In this document: in pieces, positions 52,748-61,751 of the stretch
Layout: each line of letters starts with the position of its first letter
Position numbering within the stretch: the first letter of the stretch is position 1
Source of the DNA: Pacificibacter marinus
GTDB lineage: Bacteria; Pseudomonadota; Alphaproteobacteria; Rhodobacterales; Rhodobacteraceae
DNA: 64,000 nucleotides
NCBI RefSeq assembly: GCF_900109555.1
Contig: NZ_FNZV01000004.1
Location: forward strand, 124,001 to 188,000
Direction of reading: 5' to 3'
Notes under the pieces: model-generated
Seen by the model: the letters and a program-made list of their open reading frames with translations, nothing else
The model's database searches: none
Told to the model about the DNA's origin: nothing
Program-made: the position numbers and the translations under genes

Positions 52748-52811
52748 CGGCAGCGTTAGGGAGGAGGAAAACGCTGCCGTCGTACCAGGACCCAAGGGAG
52801 GAGAAGGGGCC
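52748..52811 (-). ncRNA. CcsR-like small RNA, unit 1 (first behind the DUF1127 gene)
   Basis: Two hairpins: a 6-bp imperfect stem at 52788-52811 with loop TTCTCCTCCCTT, and a perfect 10-bp stem CGGCAGCGTT/AACGCTGCCG at 52748-52779 with loop TTCCTCCTCCCT. It starts 14 bases behind the DUF1127 stop. Confidence 0.75.
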
Positions 52812-52824
52812 CGATTTGTGAAAC

Positions 52825-53040
52825 TTAGTTGCCGTAGGCTGCTTCAAGAGCAACGGCTTTGATGCCGGCGCGGCTGAGGCCTAGGTCATTGAGGTCGCGA
52901 TCTGTCAGGCTTTCCAGCTCAACAAGTGTTTCGCGGTAAACGCGGTAGCGCGCCATGCGCTGAGCGACAGAATTTTTGAAAGCAGTGAAGCGGGCAGTAA
53001 AGCCGAATTCAGCTGTTTGTGTTGCGTTAGCGTATGCCAT
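52825..53040 (-). CDS. ccaF1: DUF1127 small protein, CcaF1-like
   Basis: A 71-residue basic protein. The C-terminal half (YRETLVELESLTDRDLNDLG then LSRAGIKAVALEAAYG) is the DUF1127 domain. In Rhodobacter sphaeroides such a gene, ccaF1, is co-transcribed with the CcsR1-4 small RNAs, and its product binds RNA and affects RNA turnover (recalled literature). Here too the array of CCUCCUCCC-loop hairpins follows on the same strand, 14 bases away, so the symbol is by position and family. Its 5' leader (53057-53080) shares a short sequence with the spacers between the small RNA units. Confidence 0.88.
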   Translation of the reverse strand: MAYANATQTAEFGFTARFTAFKNSVAQRMARYRVYRETLVELESLTDRDLNDLGLSRAGIKAVALEAAYGN

Positions 53041-53324
53041 CGTATGTAAACCTTAAGTGCGTGGGCTTTGGCCCGAATTTTATGTCTTGGCGTTTGCGAC
53101 TGTTTGGTGTGTCGCTGTCTGCCTTGCTTGATACTGAATTTAGACGATTGCTGCAGATGCACAATCCATCCAATGATCATTGCCGCTATGCAGAAAATGC
53201 ATAGCAAGTACTGACCTATTTTTAAGCGCTTTGGAAACTTCTTGGGGAAAAGCCGATTGTCGTGGTGGTGTTGCCAGCGATTTGGCCCTATTTCAGGGGT
53301 AAGTTTGACACAAAGGGTATAGGT

Positions 53325-54422
53325 ATGCCGATAGATCATGACACAATTATGAAGGCGCTCAGCGCAGTCGCGCTTCCCGGTGGCGGCTCGTTGGGGCAAG
53401 GCGATGTGGTAAAGGCGCTATCGGTGACTGACGGGGCGGTGTCTTTTGTGATTGAAGCGCCAGATGCCGTTTCAGCACGCGCATGGGAATCAGCCAGATC
53501 TGACGCTGAAGCACTTGTGAAGGCGCTCGATGGGGTGTCTTCGGTTTCTATTGTGATGACCGCGCACAGTGCCACACCATCTGCACCCGCGAAACCAGCG
53601 CCTGCAGCAGGGGCGGCACCCAGTCTTAAAATCGGACGTCACCCAACGCCACAGCAAGGCAAGCAAGGTGTGCCTGGGGTGAAAAACATCATCGCGATTG
53701 CGTCAGGCAAGGGCGGCGTGGGCAAATCCACTGTGTCGTCCAATTTGGCTGTCGCTTTGGCCAAACTTGGCCGCAAAGTCGGATTGCTGGACGCCGATAT
53801 ATATGGCCCCTCTCAGCCGCGCATGATGGGGGTGTCTAAAAAACCCGCCAGCCCTGATGGCGAAACCATTGAACCGTTGCACGCGCACGGCGTCACGATG
53901 ATGTCGATTGGTTTGATGGTGGAAGAGGGGGAAGCGATTGTCTGGCGCGGTCCAATGTTGATGGGCGCGATGCAGCAGATGCTGGGGCAGGTGCAATGGG
54001 GTGAGTTGGATGTTCTGTTGATCGACCTTCCTCCAGGGACAGGCGACGTGCAATTGACGCTCAGCCAAAAGACCGCGCTGACGGGGGCTATCGTGGTGTC
54101 GACGCCGCAAGATGTGGCTTTGCTGGATGCGCGCCGTGGAATTTCGATGTTCGAAAAGCTCGGCGTGCCTGTGTTGGGTCTGATTGAAAATATGTCGACG
54201 TACATTTGCCCTGAGTGCGGACACGAAGCGCATATCTTTGGTCACGGGGGGGTCGCTGACGAAGCCAAAAAGATTGGCGTGCCTTTCCTTGCCTCTTTGC
54301 CTTTGTCGCTGGAAACGCGCCTTGCGGGGGATAGCGGAACGCCGATTGTTGCCACTGATGATGCATTGGGCGAGCCTTATATGCGCCTTGCTGATCGCTT
54401 GGTGCAGGGTGGAATTGCATAA
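53325..54422 (+). CDS. Mrp/ApbC family iron-sulfur cluster carrier ATPase
   Basis: A 365-residue protein. An N-terminal MIP18-like domain (about 1-85) is followed by an Ala/Pro linker and a P-loop ATPase with the deviant Walker [19 protein letters not shown] near residue 129. The Walker B region is [20 protein letters not shown], and the C-x2-C cluster ligands are in [20 protein letters not shown]. Mrp proteins carry [4Fe-4S] clusters to target enzymes. ATG 53325 is preceded by AAAGGGTATAGG; a later ATG at 53349 is possible. A terminator follows at 54458. Confidence 0.93.
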   Translation: MPIDHDTIMKALSAVALPGGGSLGQGDVVKALSVTDGAVSFVIEAPDAVSARAWESARSDAEALVKALDGVSSVSIVMTAHSATPSAPAKPAPAAGAAPSLKIGRHPTPQQGKQGVPGVKNIIAIASGKGGVGKSTVSSNLAVALAKLGRKVGLLDADIYGPSQPRMMGVSKKPASPDGETIEPLHAHGVTMMSIGLMVEEGEAIVWRGPMLMGAMQQMLGQVQWGELDVLLIDLPPGTGDVQLTLSQKTALTGAIVVSTPQDVALLDARRGISMFEKLGVPVLGLIENMSTYICPECGHEAHIFGHGGVADEAKKIGVPFLASLPLSLETRLAGDSGTPIVATDDALGEPYMRLADRLVQGGIA

Positions 54423-54457
54423 GTTCACCGCTTTTGGGAGCTTGTGATTTTAAAATG

Positions 54458-54488
54458 ACGCGCGTGGCCTTGGGCTGCGCGCGTTTTA
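54458..54488 (+). terminator. Rho-independent terminator of mrp
   Basis: ACGCGCG (54458-54464) and CGCGCGT (54478-54484) pair around a 13-base loop; TTTTATTTTG follows. It lies 36 bases behind the mrp stop. From here to 54936 I see only A/T-rich sequence without a gene. Confidence 0.82.
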
Positions 54489-54936
54489 TTTTGCCTGCTG
54501 CATCACTGCTGATCTCGTGATTTCTTCGAGAAATCCATCTTTGGGAGCTCATGGTACTCGGTTGGTATTTTGGGGGTTTTTATGCAAATTCTCATAAATG
54601 ATTCATGAGTGACGGGTTTCGCTGTGAGGTTCAGAACTTTTTTCGTGAAAATTACACTGTGCTTGAATATCTATATGTAGTGTTTTTTTCTAAATACCAT
54701 CAATTTGTGGTGAGTATTGTGTAATGTTCTGCTTTTGTCTCAGGCTCAGGTGCAGGGTCTTGCGATTGGGTTTCGTTTCGTCCCAAATAAAACCATTGAT
54801 TACCATGAAATCCCGTGGCATCTTGACTGCATCGGATGAGACGAGAATGAGCGGCACATCAAGAACCGCGAACAAAATAAAAAAATAAAGTCAGGCTTCA
54901 TACAGGCACTCGCTTTCATCGGTATAAAAAGATCCA

Positions 54937-55086
54937 GCGCGCGAGCGAGCAGACATCCCCCCAGATGGCGTGCGCAGCAGGACAGCCCCCGACGCATCGG
55001 GGCCCGGTAACGGGAAGATAGCGGCGGATTGAGCAGTGGCAGCAGCTCGGTTCGCCGTTTTCCGTAAAGCGCCTCAGGTTCGAGGC
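54937..55086 (+). promoter_or_regulatory. Hairpin-rich leader before mraZ, possible structured RNA
   Basis: Five hairpins follow each other within 150 bases. They are GCGCGCG/CGTGCGC (54937-54975, with inner CATC/GATG), CCCCGA-CGCA-TCGGGG (54987-55002), CCCG-GTAA-CGGG with a GNRA-type loop (55004-55015), CGGCG/CGCCG with inner GAGC/GCTC (55022-55057), and GCCTC/GAGGC (55071-55086). A TATAAA at 54923-54928 could be a -10 element. The region would be the leader of the dcw transcript. It lacks the conserved cores of RNase P RNA or SRP RNA, so I do not assign it to a known class. Confidence 0.4.
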
Positions 55087-55131
55087 AAAACAAGACCGCC
55101 CGATGTGGGCAAAAGTATAAGGAGCGCCGCT

Positions 55132-55632
55132 TTGGCCGGCATGTTCATTGGCGAACACACCTTTAAGGTGGACGGAAAGGGACGCGTGTCGATCCCTGCC
55201 GATTTTCGTCGTGAACTTGAAGAGGGCGATCCTCTTGCCAGTCAATCAGGGCGCCCGCGCATGGTCATCGTCTACGGACATGACGCGCAAAAACAATTGC
55301 AGGTTTACACATATAATGACTACCGCGCGTTGGCGGCTGAAATTTCGGCGCTTCCGCGTGGGTCTGATCGACGCAAAATCATGCAAAGTCTTATCCTGAA
55401 CAAAGCCCGCCCCACCGAAGTTGACAGTGATGGGCGGTTGGTTTTGCCACAAGCATTGCGTGACAAAATCGGCCTAGAAGGCACGGCGTATTTTGGTGGC
55501 ATGGGTGAGACATTTGAAATTTGGAAGCCTGAAGTCTTTGAGGCGCAAAACGCGTCAGTGACAAGCAAGCTGATTGAAGAGCAGGGCGAAGGATTTGATC
55601 CTTTGAGCTTGCTCAGTGAAATGGAGGGCTGA
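55132..55632 (+). CDS. mraZ: Transcriptional regulator MraZ
   Basis: A 166-residue DNA-binding protein of the AbrB-like double-repeat type, first gene of the division and cell wall cluster, which it regulates in other bacteria. The two repeats carry KVDGKGRVSIPADFRREL near the N-terminus and DSDGRLVLPQALRDKIGL near residue 100. The start is taken as TTG 55132, because AAGGAG lies seven bases before it; ATG 55141 is the next in-frame choice but 16 bases from that site. It is followed by rsmH after 3 bases. Confidence 0.9.
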   Translation: MAGMFIGEHTFKVDGKGRVSIPADFRRELEEGDPLASQSGRPRMVIVYGHDAQKQLQVYTYNDYRALAAEISALPRGSDRRKIMQSLILNKARPTEVDSDGRLVLPQALRDKIGLEGTAYFGGMGETFEIWKPEVFEAQNASVTSKLIEEQGEGFDPLSLLSEMEG

Positions 55633-55635
55633 GGT

Positions 55636-56640
55636 ATGACCTCTCCCCAAGACACCAACATTCCCGCCGCGCCGCATGTCCCCGTTTTGTTGCGCCCTTT
55701 GTTGCGCCAATGCGCGCCTATTTCTGGTCGTTGGTTGGATGGCACATTTGGCGCTGGCGGTTACACCAAGGGCTTGATCGCCGAAGGTGCTGATTTGGTT
55801 TACGGCGTAGATCGTGATCCTTTGGCGCATGAACTGGCGTCAAAGTGGATCGGCGATTACGACGGAAAAATCGAATTGGTTTTGGGCACATTTGGCCAAA
55901 TGGATGAATACGCACAGGATTTGGACGGCGTTGTGCTGGACCTTGGTGTGTCATCTATGCAGCTTGATTTGGCTGAACGCGGTTTTTCATTCATGAAAGA
56001 CGGTCCTCTGGATATGCGCATGTCACAAGACGGTCAAACGGCCGCTGATTTTGTTAACTCTGCGGATGAAACTGAAATTGCTGCGGTTTTGTTTCACTAC
56101 GGTGAAGAAAAGCAATCGCGCAAAATTGCCAAAGCCATCGTGATGGACCGTGTTGAAAAAGCGCCGTTCACCACGACGTTGCAATTGGCTGGCCTGATTG
56201 AGCGCATTTTGCCACGCAAGAAACCGGGGCAAAGCCATCCGGCGACACGCACGTTTCAAGCCATTCGTATCGCCATAAATGACGAATTTGGTCAATTGAT
56301 TGAAGGGCTTGAAGCGGCAGAACGGGCACTTGCGCCTGGCGGGCAATTGGCCGTTGTGACCTTTCATTCGCTTGAGGACCGCGTGGTCAAACGGTTCTTG
56401 GCAGAACGGTCATCCACAGGGGGCGGCGGATCGCGTTATGCACCTGTTATGGCTGAAAAAACGCCTGCATTTGAAAAATTATCCAAAGCAATCGGCCCCG
56501 ATGAGGACGAATTGCAAGCCAACCCACGCGCACGTTCCGCGCGTTTGCGGGTTGCGCATCGCACATCTGCCCCAGCCGCTCAGGTTGAGCGCGCCGGCCT
56601 TGGATTGCCAAAACCTGTACAGTCGCGAGGTGATCGTTAA
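55636..56640 (+). CDS. rsmH: 16S rRNA m4C1402 methyltransferase RsmH (MraW)
   Basis: A 334-residue SAM-dependent methyltransferase that methylates N4 of C1402 in 16S rRNA. Motifs: [12 protein letters not shown], the SAM loop [53 protein letters not shown], and later [17 protein letters not shown] and [16 protein letters not shown]. The stop codon overlaps the ftsL start by one base. Confidence 0.96.
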   Translation: MTSPQDTNIPAAPHVPVLLRPLLRQCAPISGRWLDGTFGAGGYTKGLIAEGADLVYGVDRDPLAHELASKWIGDYDGKIELVLGTFGQMDEYAQDLDGVVLDLGVSSMQLDLAERGFSFMKDGPLDMRMSQDGQTAADFVNSADETEIAAVLFHYGEEKQSRKIAKAIVMDRVEKAPFTTTLQLAGLIERILPRKKPGQSHPATRTFQAIRIAINDEFGQLIEGLEAAERALAPGGQLAVVTFHSLEDRVVKRFLAERSSTGGGGSRYAPVMAEKTPAFEKLSKAIGPDEDELQANPRARSARLRVAHRTSAPAAQVERAGLGLPKPVQSRGDR

Positions 56641-56996
56641 TGCGCTCTGTTTGTATCATTTTAGCCGCTTTGTTCGTTATGGGACTCGCTGTTTGGGCCT
56701 ATAAAGAAAACTACGCCACCCAAGAGGTGCTGCGCGAAGTCAGCCAAATTCAGCGCGATATCGGTCACCAACGCGAAGAATTGGCCGTACTGCGCGCCGA
56801 ATGGGCGTACTTAAATCGCCCCGGTCGTTTGCGCGATTTAGCAGAGTTGAACTTTGACAGCTTGGGGCTTTTGCCCTTGTTGCCCGAACAATTTGGCGCA
56901 GTCCAATATGTGGCATTCCCCATTGTTGAAGATCTTTTGATGGAATTGGACACCCCGATTGCTGTTGTCGGCAGTTTACAGGCCATTATCCAATGA
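56640..56996 (+). CDS. ftsL: Cell division protein FtsL
   Basis: A 118-residue bitopic membrane protein. The N-terminal span is SVCIILAALFVMGLAVWAYK; a coiled-coil, leucine-zipper-like stretch follows (about 28-65, VLREVSQIQRDIGHQREELA). FtsL links FtsB/FtsQ to the FtsWI synthase at the septum. It is recognised by its place between rsmH and ftsI and by this architecture, because FtsL sequences vary much. The end overlaps ftsI by 4 bases. Confidence 0.88.
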   Translation: MRSVCIILAALFVMGLAVWAYKENYATQEVLREVSQIQRDIGHQREELAVLRAEWAYLNRPGRLRDLAELNFDSLGLLPLLPEQFGAVQYVAFPIVEDLLMELDTPIAVVGSLQAIIQ

Positions 56997-58768
56997 GCAT
57001 GCGCACGCCGCTGCGCCCTTTGGCGCGTATCTTGAAAGCACGGTCATCGGGCGAAAACCCTGATGCAATCGAGCGCGAGAACCTGCGGCTGCGTCACGAA
57101 GAAATGCGCGACACCACGCGTTTGCGCGCCGAAGGGCGTCTTTTGGTGCTGGGCTTGTGTTTTGTATCTGCTTTTGTCGTCGTTGGGTTGCGCATGGGTC
57201 AAGTGGCCGCAAGCAACCCAGAAGAGCCGCGCGCGGTAACGACAGGCACGTCGATCTTGGCGCAACGCTCTGATATTGTGGACCGCAATGGGCGCATTTT
57301 GGCGACCAATCGCACCACGCACAGCCTGTACGCTCAGCCGCAAGAATTGATCGACCCGCTGTTTGCCGCCAAAGAACTGGCAAAAATCTTTCCCGATCTG
57401 AGCGAAGAACGTTTGCTGCGTGATTTCACTGGCAGTCGCAAATTTTTGTGGATCAAAAAGCAAATTGCCCCTGAACAACAACAAGCTGTGCATGACATCG
57501 GTGATCCGGGGCTTTTGTTTGGCCCGCGCGAATCGCGGCTGTACCCCAATGGCAAATTGGCAGCGCATATTTTGGGTGGTACCAAATTTGGTCGCGAAGG
57601 CGTGATGAGTGCTGAAATTGTTGGGCAATCTGGTATCGAGCGCTACCGCGATGAGTACCTGCGTGATCCAGCCAATGGTGACAAACCTTTGCAATTGTCA
57701 TTGGATTTGTCGGTGCAATCGACCATGCGCGAAGTGCTGTTTGGCGGGATGCACCTGCTGAACGCCAAAGGCGCGGCCGCTGTTTTGATGGATGTGTACA
57801 CTGGCGAGATTGTGTCGATGGTGTCTTTGCCTGACTTTGATCCCAACGGGCGCCCTACATTTGCGGGCCAAAATGCGGCTGACAATCCACGGTTCAACCG
57901 TGCGGTGCAGGGCGTTTACGAACTTGGATCTACGTTTAAAATCTTTGCCGCGGCGCAGGCGATGGAGCTTGGGATTATGACCCCAGACACCATGATCCCC
58001 GCCACCCCGCCATTTCGCTGGGGCAAGCACCGAATTGGTGAATTCGAAGGTCACAACTACGGCCCTTCTTTGTCTTTGACCGATATGATCGTAAAGTCGT
58101 CCAACGTTGCGACTGCGCATGTGGCGCAAGAAATCGGCGTTGCGCGGCAAAAAGCGTTTTTGCAATCCTTGGGATTTTTTGATGCCACGCCTGTTGAGTT
58201 GACCGAAGCCTCCGGTGCCAAACCACTTTTGCCACCCAATTGGTCTGAGTTGTCCACGATCACCATCGGTTATGGGCATGGGCTTTCTGCGTCTCCTTTG
58301 CATTTGGCCACCGCGTATTCGTCGCTGCTGAACGGCGGCACACGGGTGACCCCCACGTTGATCAAACACAACGGCCCAATTCTTGTGGGGCCGCGTGTCG
58401 TGCGCCCAGAAGTGTCTGCTGCTGCGCGCTCAATGTTGCGCGCGGTTGTGGGTGAAGGCACAGCGTCTTTCGGTGATGTGCGCGGCTATAAAGTGGGCGG
58501 TAAAACCGGTACGGCAGATAAGCCACGCGAAAACGGCAAGGGCTATTACAAAGATAAAACCATCACGACATTTGCATCCGTGTTTCCTGCGGATGTGCCT
58601 AAATATGTGCTTGTCGTGACGCTGGATGAGGCGGTTGAAACATCGGGGGCTAAGCCGCGCCGCACAGCGGGTTGGACATCCGTGCCTGTCGCTGCTGAAG
58701 TCATTCGCCGCGTTGCTCCGATTCTAGGTCTGAGACCTGATATTGAAACCCTCGCGCTGGGGCAGTAA
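56993..58768 (+). CDS. ftsI: Septal peptidoglycan transpeptidase FtsI (PBP3)
   Basis: A 591-residue class B penicillin-binding protein. One N-terminal span (LLVLGLCFVSAFVVVGLRMG near residue 50) is followed by the PBP dimerisation domain (IVDRNGRILATNRTTHSLYA) and the transpeptidase domain. Its motifs are the nucleophile Ser in ELGSTFKIFAAAQ, SSN in VKSSNVATAHVA, and KTGT in VGGKTGTADKPR. It crosslinks peptidoglycan at the division septum. Co-transcribed with its neighbours. Confidence 0.96.
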   Translation: MSMRTPLRPLARILKARSSGENPDAIERENLRLRHEEMRDTTRLRAEGRLLVLGLCFVSAFVVVGLRMGQVAASNPEEPRAVTTGTSILAQRSDIVDRNGRILATNRTTHSLYAQPQELIDPLFAAKELAKIFPDLSEERLLRDFTGSRKFLWIKKQIAPEQQQAVHDIGDPGLLFGPRESRLYPNGKLAAHILGGTKFGREGVMSAEIVGQSGIERYRDEYLRDPANGDKPLQLSLDLSVQSTMREVLFGGMHLLNAKGAAAVLMDVYTGEIVSMVSLPDFDPNGRPTFAGQNAADNPRFNRAVQGVYELGSTFKIFAAAQAMELGIMTPDTMIPATPPFRWGKHRIGEFEGHNYGPSLSLTDMIVKSSNVATAHVAQEIGVARQKAFLQSLGFFDATPVELTEASGAKPLLPPNWSELSTITIGYGHGLSASPLHLATAYSSLLNGGTRVTPTLIKHNGPILVGPRVVRPEVSAAARSMLRAVVGEGTASFGDVRGYKVGGKTGTADKPRENGKGYYKDKTITTFASVFPADVPKYVLVVTLDEAVETSGAKPRRTAGWTSVPVAAEVIRRVAPILGLRPDIETLALGQ

Positions 58769-58810
58769 CACTAGGCGCAACAGGTTCTATAATTAAAGGC
58801 ACGCGCGAGC

Positions 58811-60283
58811 ATGGCAAAAACGCTTTCCGAACTGGGATTGACCGCAAAAGGCGCGCGCGAGGCGACGATCAGCGGTCTTGCTGTGGACAGTCGCGAGGTG
58901 CGCGCAGACATGTTGTTTGCAGCACTTCCCGGTGTAAATGTGCATGGCGGTGAGTTCATTCAATACGCTTTGCGTATGGGGGCCACGGCGATTTTGACCG
59001 ACCGTGAGGGCGCGCGCATCGCAGCCGTTGAGATTGCAGAACACGATCCCGTCATGGTGATTGTCGAAGACCCGCGTCAGGCTTTGGCCTATGCTGCGGC
59101 GCTTTGGTTTGGTCGTCAGCCTGACGCGATGGTCGCTGTCACGGGCACCAATGGCAAAACATCTGTCGCTAATTTCACCCGCCAAATTTGGCAACTCATG
59201 GGGCACCGCGCCATCAATCTGGGCACAACGGGTGTCGAGGGCGATTGGGAAACATCAAGCCCGAACACCACGCCGGAACCGATCACTCTGCATAAAATGC
59301 TTTATGATGGATCCGTGAATGGTGTGACGCATGCCGCGATGGAAGCCTCAAGTCACGGGCTTGAACAGCGGCGTATGGATGGGGTGCGATTGCTTGCGGC
59401 GGGGTTCACGAACTTCACCCAGGATCATCTAGATTATCACGAAACATTCGAAGCATATTTCGCCGCCAAAGCTGGGCTGTTCACACGGGTGCTGTCTGAG
59501 GATGGCGTGGCTGTGGTCAATATTGATGACAGCAAAGGTATGGAAATCGAAACACTTTGCGCTGAACGCGGCATTGATGTGATGCGGGTCGGGCGCTCGG
59601 ATGCGGCCGATTTGCGGATTTTGGGGCAACGCTTTGACGCGACAGGCCAAGATTTACGCATCGATTTTGTTGGTAATATATATCAAGTGCGTCTTGAGTT
59701 GATTGGCGGATTTCAGGCCGAAAACGTGATGGTCGCTGCTGGGCTGGTGATGGCCTGCGGTGGTGATCCAGAAGAAGTGTTTTCGTGCTTGCCCGAATTG
59801 ACAGGCGTGCGTGGGCGTATGCAACGCGCCGCGATGCGTAAAAACGGCGCGGCTGTTTTTGTTGATTATGCCCACACACCAGACGCGGTAGCGACAGCAA
59901 TCAAAGCTTTGCGTCCCCATGTGATGGGGCGTGTCGTGGCGGTGATTGGGGCCGGCGGGGACCGCGATACAACCAAACGTCCTTTGATGGGCCAAGCCGC
60001 AGCTGAAGCCGCAGATGTGGTTTTTGTGACCGATGACAATCCAAGATCTGAAGACCCCGCAGATATTCGCGCTGCCGTTTTGCAAGGCGCGCCAGATGCG
60101 ATTGAGGTTGCGGACCGATCCGAAGCCATCTTGCGCGCAGTTGATGCACTGCAACCCGGCGATGCATTGTTGCTGTGCGGAAAAGGCCATGAAACGGGCC
60201 AGATTGTGGGCGATGTTGTGTATCCGTTTGACGATGTGGAGCAGGCGTCGATCAGCGTTGCGGCTTTGGATGGCACATTATGA
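58811..60283 (+). CDS. murE: UDP-MurNAc-tripeptide synthetase MurE
   Basis: A 490-residue Mur ligase that adds the third amino acid to UDP-MurNAc-L-Ala-D-Glu. The ATP loop is VAVTGTNGKTSVANFTRQIW near residue 113. TTPEPITLHKML is also conserved. DDNPRSEDPADIR near 412 carries the DNPR motif of enzymes that add meso-diaminopimelate, as expected in a Gram-negative bacterium. The stop overlaps the murF start by 4 bases. Confidence 0.96.
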   Translation: MAKTLSELGLTAKGAREATISGLAVDSREVRADMLFAALPGVNVHGGEFIQYALRMGATAILTDREGARIAAVEIAEHDPVMVIVEDPRQALAYAAALWFGRQPDAMVAVTGTNGKTSVANFTRQIWQLMGHRAINLGTTGVEGDWETSSPNTTPEPITLHKMLYDGSVNGVTHAAMEASSHGLEQRRMDGVRLLAAGFTNFTQDHLDYHETFEAYFAAKAGLFTRVLSEDGVAVVNIDDSKGMEIETLCAERGIDVMRVGRSDAADLRILGQRFDATGQDLRIDFVGNIYQVRLELIGGFQAENVMVAAGLVMACGGDPEEVFSCLPELTGVRGRMQRAAMRKNGAAVFVDYAHTPDAVATAIKALRPHVMGRVVAVIGAGGDRDTTKRPLMGQAAAEAADVVFVTDDNPRSEDPADIRAAVLQGAPDAIEVADRSEAILRAVDALQPGDALLLCGKGHETGQIVGDVVYPFDDVEQASISVAALDGTL

Positions 60284-61701
60284 GCGCACTTTGGACCTCA
60301 ATTGAGGCGGCGCAGGCTACAGGCGGCGTGGCGACGTGTGATTTTGAAATATCCGGCGTGTCCATCGACACGCGCACGATCCAAAAAGGCGATCTGTTTG
60401 TGGCGCTCAAAGCCGAGCGGGATGGGCATGATTTCGTGGCACAAGCTTTGGCAAAAGGGGCCGCTGCCGCTTTGGTCAGCCATGTGCCCAAAGATGTCAG
60501 TGCAGATGCGCCACTGTTGATTGTGGACGATGTGCTTGGCGGTTTGGAACGGCTTGGTGTCGCTGCGCGGGCGCGGGTGACGGGTAAAGTGATTGGCGTC
60601 ACTGGGTCTGTTGGTAAAACATCGACCAAAGAAATGTTGCGGGCGATCTTAAGTGGGCAGGGCAAAGTCCACGCCGCTGAAGCAAGTTATAACAACCATT
60701 GGGGTGTGCCGTTGACCTTGGCGCGTATGCCGCAAGATACAGATTTTGCTATCCTAGAAATTGGCATGAATCACCCTGGCGAAATTGCACCGCTGGCCAA
60801 AATGACGTGCCCAGACGTGGCGATGATCACGACCGTTGCCGCAGCACATTTGGTCGCGTTTGAAAATATAGACGGCATCGCCCGCGAGAAAGCAGCAATT
60901 TTTGAAGGGCTTGCGCCAGATGGTATCGCTGTTCTCAACGGCGATCTGGCAGTGACCCCGATTTTGCAGGCCGCTTGGGACGGCAAGACAATCAGCTTTG
61001 GCGAAACAGTTGGCAACGACGCGCAGCTCACGTCCGTATCTTTGGTCGATACCGTGACGGTGGCCGAGGCGCAGATTGACAACACCCGCCACCTGTTCCG
61101 TCTGGGTACCTCTGGGCGGCACTTTGCTACCAATGCGGTTGGCTGTTTGGCTGTGGTGCACGCGCTTGACGCGGATGTCACTTTGGCCGCGCGAGACCTG
61201 TCGCTTTGGGCCCCGCCCGAAGGACGCGGCGCGCGTGAGACTATTTTGCTTGATCCTGTGGAAGTGGATCAAACGCTTGAGTTGCTGGATGATGCGTTTA
61301 ACGCCAACCCGACTTCAATGCGTGCCAGTCTGGAAGTTTTAGCCGCTGCCAAGGTTACCTATGACGTTGGGCGCGTGCGTCTTGGGCGGCGCGTAGCATT
61401 TTTGGGCGATATGCTTGAACTTGGCCCAACGCAAGTGGCCGATCATGCCGCTTTGGCCGATGTTTCGTGGGTCGCTCAGATTGACGTGGTGCACTGCGTC
61501 GGTCCACTGATGAGCGCGCTTTACACTGCTTTGCCACCACAAAAACGGGGCCGTTTGTTTGAAACTGCACAAGATGCTTTGCCAGAATTGCACCACTTGG
61601 TCGATGCGGGCGATGTGATTTTGGTCAAAGGCTCGAAAGGGTCGCGTGTCAATCAACTGGTTGACGGCATCCGCAGGTTGGGGCATCCGCTGCAAGAATA
61701 A
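60280..61701 (+). CDS. murF: UDP-MurNAc-pentapeptide synthetase MurF
   Basis: A 473-residue Mur ligase that adds D-Ala-D-Ala. The ATP loop is [20 protein letters not shown] near residue 106, then the conserved [17 protein letters not shown] and [20 protein letters not shown], and in the C-terminal domain [20 protein letters not shown] and [11 protein letters not shown]. All expected segments are intact. It precedes mraY by 50 bases. Confidence 0.96.
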   Translation: MSALWTSIEAAQATGGVATCDFEISGVSIDTRTIQKGDLFVALKAERDGHDFVAQALAKGAAAALVSHVPKDVSADAPLLIVDDVLGGLERLGVAARARVTGKVIGVTGSVGKTSTKEMLRAILSGQGKVHAAEASYNNHWGVPLTLARMPQDTDFAILEIGMNHPGEIAPLAKMTCPDVAMITTVAAAHLVAFENIDGIAREKAAIFEGLAPDGIAVLNGDLAVTPILQAAWDGKTISFGETVGNDAQLTSVSLVDTVTVAEAQIDNTRHLFRLGTSGRHFATNAVGCLAVVHALDADVTLAARDLSLWAPPEGRGARETILLDPVEVDQTLELLDDAFNANPTSMRASLEVLAAAKVTYDVGRVRLGRRVAFLGDMLELGPTQVADHAALADVSWVAQIDVVHCVGPLMSALYTALPPQKRGRLFETAQDALPELHHLVDAGDVILVKGSKGSRVNQLVDGIRRLGHPLQE

Positions 61702-61751
61702 TAGGCAGGGGCGCAGGGCTATGCGCGCCGAATTCAAGGGTACGAAGAGAT

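Noticed and set aside
52281-52811. Regularly spaced near-identical GGGAGGAGG motifs that look like a CRISPR array or a row of ribosome binding sites.
   Set aside because: The motif always lies in the loop of a hairpin whose stems differ from unit to unit, and no start codons follow on the plus strand. On the minus strand it is the CCUCCUCCC loop of small RNAs behind a DUF1127 gene.
52905-53399. A 164-codon minus-strand frame across the DUF1127 start and the mrp start.
   Set aside because: It overlaps two well-supported genes in other frames and has no recognisable features.
54489-55131. RNase P RNA or SRP RNA before mraZ.
   Set aside because: The conserved RNase P core (GAGGAAAGTCC and its partner) and the SRP core (CCGGAAGG with AGCAGCC) are absent on both strands, although the region is hairpin-rich.
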